From contig QGUO01000094.1 in the NCBI GenBank assembly GCA_003242495.1, positions 1 through 10,483 on the forward strand: DNA of 10,483 bases. Direction: 5' to 3'. The position numbers were made by a program, and so were the translations under genes. The notes below the pieces were generated by a model that had not been told where the DNA came from, ran no database searches, and saw nothing but the letters and a program-made list of their open reading frames with translations. Each line of letters starts with the position of its first letter. The stretch's first letter is position 1. Positions 6,941 through 10,483 of the stretch are shown one piece after another. This stretch comes from Pseudomonadota bacterium. GTDB lineage: Bacteria; Pseudomonadota; Gammaproteobacteria; Steroidobacterales; Steroidobacteraceae.

Positions 6941-8425
6941 TCACCTATCCATCACGCTGGCGGCGCGGCGCGGGGCCGTCAGCGCAAGCGGGCACTCGCA
7001 AATCACGCGCGTGCCGCCATCGTCCCCCGGCTCGAAGCGGACCTGTCCACCCAGGATGCGCGCGCGATAGCGCATGATCTTCAGGCCCATGCCCGCAGCG
7101 TCAAGGGCCTGTGGCTGCATGCCGATGCCATCGTCGGTGATGGCGAGCCGCACATTACCGCGTAACGAGCTCAAGTGCAGTCGAATGGTCCGCGCTCTTC
7201 CGTGCTGGACCGCGTTGCGCAGCGCCTCCTGGGCGATGCGGTACAAATGGTTGGCGAGCTCCGCTCCCAGGGGGCGCGGCGTGCGTACCCGATGCGTGAA
7301 GGCAACGGTCACGCCGTATAGTTCCGAGGCGTGCATCGCCAGCCCCTCGAGCGCATCGCGCAGCCCGCCCCGCTCCAGATTCACCGGCGAGAGGCCACGC
7401 GCCAGGGCGCGGGTGCTCTCGATGGCGTTGTTCACCAGGTGCGTGATGCCCTCGATCTCCGTCAGGATGGGCGGGTACTCGGTGGCCACGCGGCCCGCAA
7501 CCCCCCGCAGCATGAGCGCAATCCCGGTCAGTTCCTGGCCAAGCCCGTCGTGCAGATCGTTGCCGATGCGGTATTGCTCGCGATTGACCGCCTGCAGGAT
7601 GGCGCGCTCGAGCTCCTGGCGCTCGCTCACGTCCTGCAGGACGACCAGACCCTGCTCATGGCCTGCGATGTCAAGCTTGGCGAGCACCCCGGCAGCCGCG
7701 AACGCACCGCCATCGTGCCGGCGCCCCTCGAACTCGATGTTCACCGAGCGCATCCCCGGCTCCGGCATGCGCCAGCGCTCCGGTCGGTCGAACGGCCGAC
7801 CGGCGAGGCTCGCGATGGAGCTGCCCACCAGCCGCCCGCGCTCGAAGCCGAACATGGCGTCGAACGCGGGATTGGTGATCTCGATCACGCCCCCCTCACT
7901 GATGACCGCCACCCCCTCGAGCATGGACTCGATCATGCGTGCCTGCACCGCCATCGCGCGCTCGGCGCGGGTGCGCTCGGTCGTCTCCGCCCCGTGCAGC
8001 GTCAGGACGGCCGGCTGGCCGGAGCCGGGGATGGCGCTCACCGTGAGCTCGAAATGCCGCTCCTGGCCCTCGGTCCCGTACAGCGCCGCGATCAGCTTTT
8101 CCTGCGGACCGCCCGCCAGCACCCGCCCGGCCGCCTGCAACACGTCGTCCCTGACCGGTTGCGGGAGCAGCGTCGCGAGCTCAGCGCCCTCGATTTCCTG
8201 GGGCGAGGCCCGGCCCGGCCAGCGGTTGCCCGTCACGACCCGCAGATCGCGGTCCAGCAGCAACACGCAGTCGGGCAGCGAGGCCACGACATTCCGCAAT
8301 GCGGGAAGGAGGCTCCCGGTTGCGGCGGCAGGCCGGTCGCCCTCTTCGGCGAGCGGCCACTGGCCGGGCTGCACGGCTGACTTCACCAGGCACACCTTCG
8401 ATGACGGGGACATTCCGGGCATCAT
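6941..8425 (-). CDS. Soluble PAS-PAS-HisKA_3 sensor histidine kinase (NarX/DegS-like catalytic core)
   Basis: A 494-residue kinase with no hydrophobic segment long enough for a membrane span, so it is predicted cytoplasmic. PAS-like regions are at about 40-150 and 160-270; the second has NPAFDAMFGFERGRLVG and ends in VVLQDVSERQ. HisKA_3 is at about 282-350, with phospho-acceptor H292 in NDLHDGLGQELTG. HATPase is at about 388-482: N404 in AQEALRNAVQHG, DDGIGM (431-436) and GMGLKIMRYRARILGG. It is the first gene of the minus-strand run and overlaps or abuts regulator 1, its likely partner. In-frame ATGs at 8425, 8422 and 8413 are all possible starts, none with a strong ribosome-binding site; an in-frame stop at 8450-8452 limits further extension. 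The core closely resembles that of the plus-strand kinase at 9463. Confidence 0.94.
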   Translation of the reverse strand: MMPGMSPSSKVCLVKSAVQPGQWPLAEEGDRPAAATGSLLPALRNVVASLPDCVLLLDRDLRVVTGNRWPGRASPQEIEGAELATLLPQPVRDDVLQAAGRVLAGGPQEKLIAALYGTEGQERHFELTVSAIPGSGQPAVLTLHGAETTERTRAERAMAVQARMIESMLEGVAVISEGGVIEITNPAFDAMFGFERGRLVGSSIASLAGRPFDRPERWRMPEPGMRSVNIEFEGRRHDGGAFAAAGVLAKLDIAGHEQGLVVLQDVSERQELERAILQAVNREQYRIGNDLHDGLGQELTGIALMLRGVAGRVATEYPPILTEIEGITHLVNNAIESTRALARGLSPVNLERGGLRDALEGLAMHASELYGVTVAFTHRVRTPRPLGAELANHLYRIAQEALRNAVQHGRARTIRLHLSSLRGNVRLAITDDGIGMQPQALDAAGMGLKIMRYRARILGGQVRFEPGDDGGTRVICECPLALTAPRRAASVMDR

Positions 8426-8443
8426 CTTGCAGCCGCGGTGTAG

Positions 8444-8471
8444 GGGATATCAGCTAATCCCTTAATGTCCC
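8444..8471 (-). promoter_or_regulatory. Candidate promoter and overlapping dyad upstream of the five-gene run
   Basis: The minus strand reads GGGACA (8471-8466), a 16-nt spacer, then TATCCC (8449-8444) preceded by TGA, an extended -10-like arrangement. The match to the sigma-70 consensus is modest. A dyad GGGAT-8 nt-ATCCC (8444-8461) overlaps the -10 and could be an operator. This is the best promoter-like site I see between the terminator-like element and the kinase start. Confidence 0.22.
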
Positions 8472-8532
8472 GGGTGGCGTGGACGAGTTCCCATTTAAGA
8501 TGGAGAGTACGCCGTCGCGGACAGGATTATGG

Positions 8533-8583
8533 AAAAAAGCCGATGCCGCGGCCGTCCGCCGCCGGACCCGGGCGGCGCGCCCG
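8533..8583 (-). terminator. Three-hairpin terminator-like element after regulator 2
   Basis: In minus-strand order after the regulator 2 stop come three hairpins. Hairpin one is 8583-8569, with a 6-bp CGGGCG/CGCCCG-type stem and a 3-nt loop. Hairpin two is 8567-8554, with stem GTCCG/CGGAC and a 4-nt loop. Hairpin three is 8552-8539, with stem GCCG/CGGC and a 6-nt loop, followed at once by six T (8538-8533). The last stem is short but G/C only, with one more possible G-U pair. It would separate regulator 2 from the kinase operon downstream. Confidence 0.5.
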
Positions 8584-8586
8584 CCG

Positions 8587-8614
8587 CCAGTGCGCCTCAG
8601 CCAGGGCGCCTCAG
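8587..8614. repeat. Tandem 14-bp direct repeat covering the regulator 2 stop codon
   Basis: Two adjacent 14-mers, 8587-8600 and 8601-8614, match at 13 of 14 positions; on the minus strand they are CTGAGGCGCCCTGG and CTGAGGCGCACTGG. The first minus-strand copy contains the TGA stop of regulator 2, so the duplication repeats the stop triplet. Confidence 0.6.
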
Positions 8615-9273
8615 TTGGAGGCCTGGTCCGCCACCCACTGCGTGGCGTAGCGGATCAGCTCGTTGGTCGAGCGCAGGTTCAGCTTCTCGCGCATATGACG
8701 CCGGTGGGCATCCACGGTCTTCATGGACAGCTCGAGCCGCTCCGATATCTCGCGGGTGCTCACTCCCGCCCCGATCAGCCGGAACACCTCGAGCTCGCGC
8801 CCCGTCAGGGCGGCCACGGGATCCTCGTCGGTGCCCGGCTGGCGACCGCGCGCGACCTGGCTGAGCAGCCGGTCACCCATGGCGGCGCTCACGTGGCGCT
8901 GCCCTCGGGCAACCTTGCGCAAGGCCGTGAGGAAATCGGTCCCGGCCACGTTTTTCATCACATAGCCGGCCACGCCGAGACGCAGCAGCCGCTCGGCGTA
9001 GAGGGCTTCGTCCTGCATCGACAGCACGAGCACGCGCACCTGCGGGTGGTGTCGGTGAATCCACCTCACGAGATCGATGCCATCCTCGTGCCCCAACGCC
9101 AGATCGACCACCGCCAAGTCGGGCTGGTGCTCCGCCATGAGTTGCTGCGCGTCGGCCATATTGGCGGCTTCGCCCACCAGGGCGAACTCGCTGTGCCCGG
9201 CCAGCAGCTGCTTCAGGCCTTCCCGCACGAACGGGTGATCATCGACGATGACGATCCTGGTCTGTTCCGTCAT
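8611..9273 (-). CDS. NarL/FixJ-family response regulator 2 (REC - LuxR-type HTH)
   Basis: A 220-residue DNA-binding response regulator of normal family length. REC is at about 5-122: D11-D12, phospho-acceptor D57 in AVVDLALGHEDG, and K107 in GYVMKN. A LuxR/GerE-type HTH is at about 154-214 (LTGRELEVFRLIGAGVSTREI, then a recognition helix near LSMKTVDAHRRHMREKL). It shares with regulator 1 the VLVLSMxDEAxYAERxL stretch and general layout, so the two are paralogues. The ATG is well supported by a strong GGAGGTGA ribosome-binding site ending 5 nt upstream. The gene is divergent from the receiver-PAS-HisKA_3 kinase at 9463, with 189 bp between them, which points to that kinase as the likely partner. 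A tandem repeat and terminator-like hairpins follow its stop. Confidence 0.95.
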   Translation of the reverse strand: MTEQTRIVIVDDHPFVREGLKQLLAGHSEFALVGEAANMADAQQLMAEHQPDLAVVDLALGHEDGIDLVRWIHRHHPQVRVLVLSMQDEALYAERLLRLGVAGYVMKNVAGTDFLTALRKVARGQRHVSAAMGDRLLSQVARGRQPGTDEDPVAALTGRELEVFRLIGAGVSTREISERLELSMKTVDAHRRHMREKLNLRSTNELIRYATQWVADQASN

Positions 9274-9278
9274 TTACG

Positions 9279-9286
9279 TCACCTCC
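9279..9286 (-). promoter_or_regulatory. Strong ribosome-binding site of regulator 2
   Basis: The minus strand has GGAGGTGA followed by 5 nt and ATG at 9273, a near-perfect match to the 16S anti-Shine-Dalgarno. It is the strongest such site in the window, so regulator 2 is probably translated efficiently. Confidence 0.75.
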
Positions 9287-9292
9287 CCCGAC

Positions 9293-9320
9293 ATTAGAGC
9301 GCGAGAGGTCGATTTGTTTC
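9293..9320 (-). promoter_or_regulatory. Candidate promoter of regulator 2
   Basis: The minus strand reads GAAACA (9320-9315), 16 nt, then TCTAAT (9298-9293), which matches the -10 consensus at five of six positions; the -35 is poor. Transcription would start a few bases before the ribosome-binding site. A dyad CTCGC-4 nt-GCGAG at 9320-9333 abuts the -35. Confidence 0.25.
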
Positions 9321-9368
9321 TCGCCGATGCGAGTGTGAGGTGGAAGCGCAGCGCCACAATCCCCATTT

Positions 9369-9418
9369 TCCGCAATCAGCCGCAAGTGATAGCGTGTGAA
9401 GGCAGGGGTGATTGCGGA
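9369..9418. promoter_or_regulatory. Inverted repeat in the divergent promoter region, candidate operator
   Basis: Arms TCCGCAATCA (9369-9378) and TGATTGCGGA (9409-9418) are perfect inverse complements over 10 bp, separated by 30 bp, so their centres lie about 40 bp apart. A further CCGCAA at 9380-9385 repeats the left-arm core (9370-9375) at exactly 10-bp spacing. The element lies between the candidate promoters of the two divergent genes, as expected for a shared regulatory site. Confidence 0.45.
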
Positions 9419-9427
9419 TGGGAGCAT

Positions 9428-9456
9428 TTGAGGATTCTTCCGGATACGGTGATACT
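9428..9456 (+). promoter_or_regulatory. Candidate promoter of the plus-strand HisKA_3 kinase
   Basis: TTGAGG at 9428-9433 (four of six to TTGACA), a spacer of exactly 17 nt, then GATACT at 9451-9456 (four of six to TATAAT). The predicted transcription start falls at about 9462-9463, on the ATG itself, which would give a leaderless or nearly leaderless message. A GGTGAT at 9448-9453 could instead act as ribosome-binding site if transcription starts further upstream. Confidence 0.3.
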
Positions 9457-9462
9457 GGGGTC

Positions 9463-10483
9463 ATGACGAACGTCGCGAGAAGGAACGCCTCGCTGCTCTT
9501 CGTGCTGCTCGAAGACGACCCGGATGATGCCGAGCTCATTCGGCTGGAGCTCGCCCGGAACGGCCTCGACATCGAGTGGCGGAACGCGATCTCCGAGCAG
9601 GACTACACGACGGCGCTCGAGGAGACTCCCAAGCCGGACCTGGTCCTTGCAGACTACACCCTGCCGGGATTCGACGGACTCGCTGCGCTGCGCATCCTCC
9701 AGGAACGCGCGCCCGACGTGCCCTTCATCTTCGTTTCCGGCTCGCTCGGCGAGGAGCGCGCCATCGAAGCGCTGAAAAGCGGTGCGACGGACTATGTGCT
9801 GAAGGACCGCTTGCAGCGCCTTCCGACGGTGGTGGCACGCGCCCTGACCGAGGCGCGCGAACGCCGCGAGCGCCGCGAAGCGGAGGCCGCGCTGGAAGCG
9901 CAGCGCCTGCTGCTGGGCACGTTGATCGACAGCCTGCCGGACATCGTGTACGCCACCGATCGTAACGGCCGTATCACGGTGGTGAATCAGGCCCTCCTCG
10001 ACACGCTCGGTCGTCGCCGCAAGGACGTCATCGGTAAGCGCCTCACGGAGGTGTGGCTGGACGAAGGCGTGGCGGACATCGACGCCCACGCCCGTCAGAC
10101 GCTGCGCACCGGTCGCACGCTGTCCGACCAGGAGCGCGCCTGGATCGCCGCCGACGGCAGTGTTCGCTGGTTCACGTTCGCGCACGTTCCACTGCGCGAT
10201 CACGGCACGGTGGTCGGCCTCGTGGGCACGGTGCGCGAGGTCACCGCGCGCAAGGCGCTCGAGCAGGAGATCCTGGAAATCTCCAACCGGGAGCAACGCC
10301 GGCTCGGCAGCGACCTGCACGACGGCCTGGGCCAGGAGCTCACGGGCTTGTCGCTGCTGTTGAAGGGGCTCGAGGTGCAGCTTGCGCGCGAGAACTCGCC
10401 CTATTGTTCGCAGATCACCAAGATCAGCGACTTGCTGGCGCACGCCATCCAGAGCACGCGCTCGCTGGCCCGCGGCCTGGCGC
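9463..10483 (+). CDS. Receiver-PAS-HisKA_3 sensor histidine kinase, N-terminal part, cut by window end
   Basis: The frame is open from ATG 9463 for 340 codons to the last complete codon and continues beyond the window; the ATPase domain is not seen. REC is at about 11-130: acidic LEDDPDD (16-22), phospho-acceptor D64 in LADYTLPGFDG, and K114 in YVLKD, where KD replaces the usual KP. A charged helical linker (131-150) leads to PAS at about 150-265 (LIDSLPDIVYATDRNGRI). HisKA_3 begins at about 274, with H286 in SDLHDGLGQELTG. No membrane segment is visible. An in-frame ATG at 9418 also has an AGGGGTGA-like ribosome-binding site, but the 15 extra codons use many A/T third positions unlike the rest of the gene, so I prefer 9463. 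The leading receiver suggests this kinase is itself an output of another kinase. It is divergent from regulator 2, its probable partner. Confidence 0.93.
   Translation, partial: MTNVARRNASLLFVLLEDDPDDAELIRLELARNGLDIEWRNAISEQDYTTALEETPKPDLVLADYTLPGFDGLAALRILQERAPDVPFIFVSGSLGEERAIEALKSGATDYVLKDRLQRLPTVVARALTEARERRERREAEAALEAQRLLLGTLIDSLPDIVYATDRNGRITVVNQALLDTLGRRRKDVIGKRLTEVWLDEGVADIDAHARQTLRTGRTLSDQERAWIAADGSVRWFTFAHVPLRDHGTVVGLVGTVREVTARKALEQEILEISNREQRRLGSDLHDGLGQELTGLSLLLKGLEVQLARENSPYCSQITKISDLLAHAIQSTRSLARGLA

Noticed and set aside
7074..8465. Plus-strand open frame of 463 codons opposite the PAS-PAS-HisKA_3 kinase
   Set aside because: Ser/Arg/Pro-rich translation without motifs, fully opposite a well-supported kinase. 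A typical antisense artefact of G/C third positions.
8526..8531. CATAAT on the minus strand as -10 of the kinase operon
   Set aside because: It follows directly after the T-run of the terminator-like element, and the bases 17 nt upstream are G/C-only with no -35 resemblance.
9418..9462. N-terminal extension of the second kinase from the ATG at 9418
   Set aside because: It has a reasonable ribosome-binding site, but only about 5 of 14 following codons end in G or C, unlike the gene body, and the receiver begins normally from 9463. Kept only as an alternative.
9376..10443. Long minus-strand open frame of 355 codons under the second kinase
   Set aside because: Its translation is Arg/His/Gln/Ala-rich with no recognisable domain. 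The plus strand here encodes clear REC, PAS and HisKA_3 motifs. It is a high-GC shadow frame.
1..10483. Mobile element, phage, CRISPR or defence system
   Set aside because: No transposase, integrase, repeat-spacer array or nuclease motif in any frame I read. Codon use is uniform and all genes are signalling proteins.

Overview
The window looks like a chromosomal signal-transduction cluster from a high-GC Gram-negative bacterium, probably a gamma- or betaproteobacterium. This rests on strong G/C third positions, proteobacterial-style hybrid kinases, NarL/FixJ regulators and c-di-GMP enzymes. The sequence alone does not fix the genus. I see no RNA genes, insertion sequences, CRISPR arrays or phage genes. 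All eight genes encode two-component, phosphorelay or cyclic-di-GMP signalling proteins.

Layout, left to right. (1) Plus strand, 1-1432: the 3' part of a large hybrid kinase, showing the end of an ATPase domain, two receiver domains and an HPt domain. It meets the next gene tail to tail with no base between the stop codons. (2) Minus strand, from 8425 down to 1433: a compact five-gene run. In order of transcription it encodes a soluble PAS-PAS-HisKA_3 kinase, a NarL-type regulator, a membrane-anchored triple-PAS hybrid kinase with a C-terminal receiver, a receiver-EAL phosphodiesterase and a receiver-GGDEF diguanylate cyclase. Junctions are tight: an overlap or 29 nt, 30 nt, an 8-nt overlap, and 75 nt, so one operon is likely. 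(3) Minus strand, 9273-8611: a second, stand-alone NarL-type regulator, followed by a 185-nt gap with a tandem repeat at the stop codon and a three-hairpin, T-run terminator-like element. (4) Plus strand, 9463 to the window end: the start of a second HisKA_3 kinase (receiver-PAS-HisKA_3), divergent from regulator 2 across 189 bp that holds a 10-bp-arm inverted repeat and candidate promoters.

How the parts may work together (inference). Two kinase/NarL-regulator pairs of clearly related sequence lie next to each other and could form interlocked or cross-talking switches. The operon also carries a c-di-GMP-degrading and a c-di-GMP-making enzyme, both with receiver domains and both with intact catalytic motifs. 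Phosphorylation could therefore set the balance of synthesis and breakdown. The plus-strand hybrid kinase on the left carries the only HPt domain in view and could supply phosphoryl groups to these receivers. An intercistronic hairpin, a TTG start inside the previous gene and a hairpin over a ribosome-binding site suggest that protein ratios within the operon are tuned after transcription.
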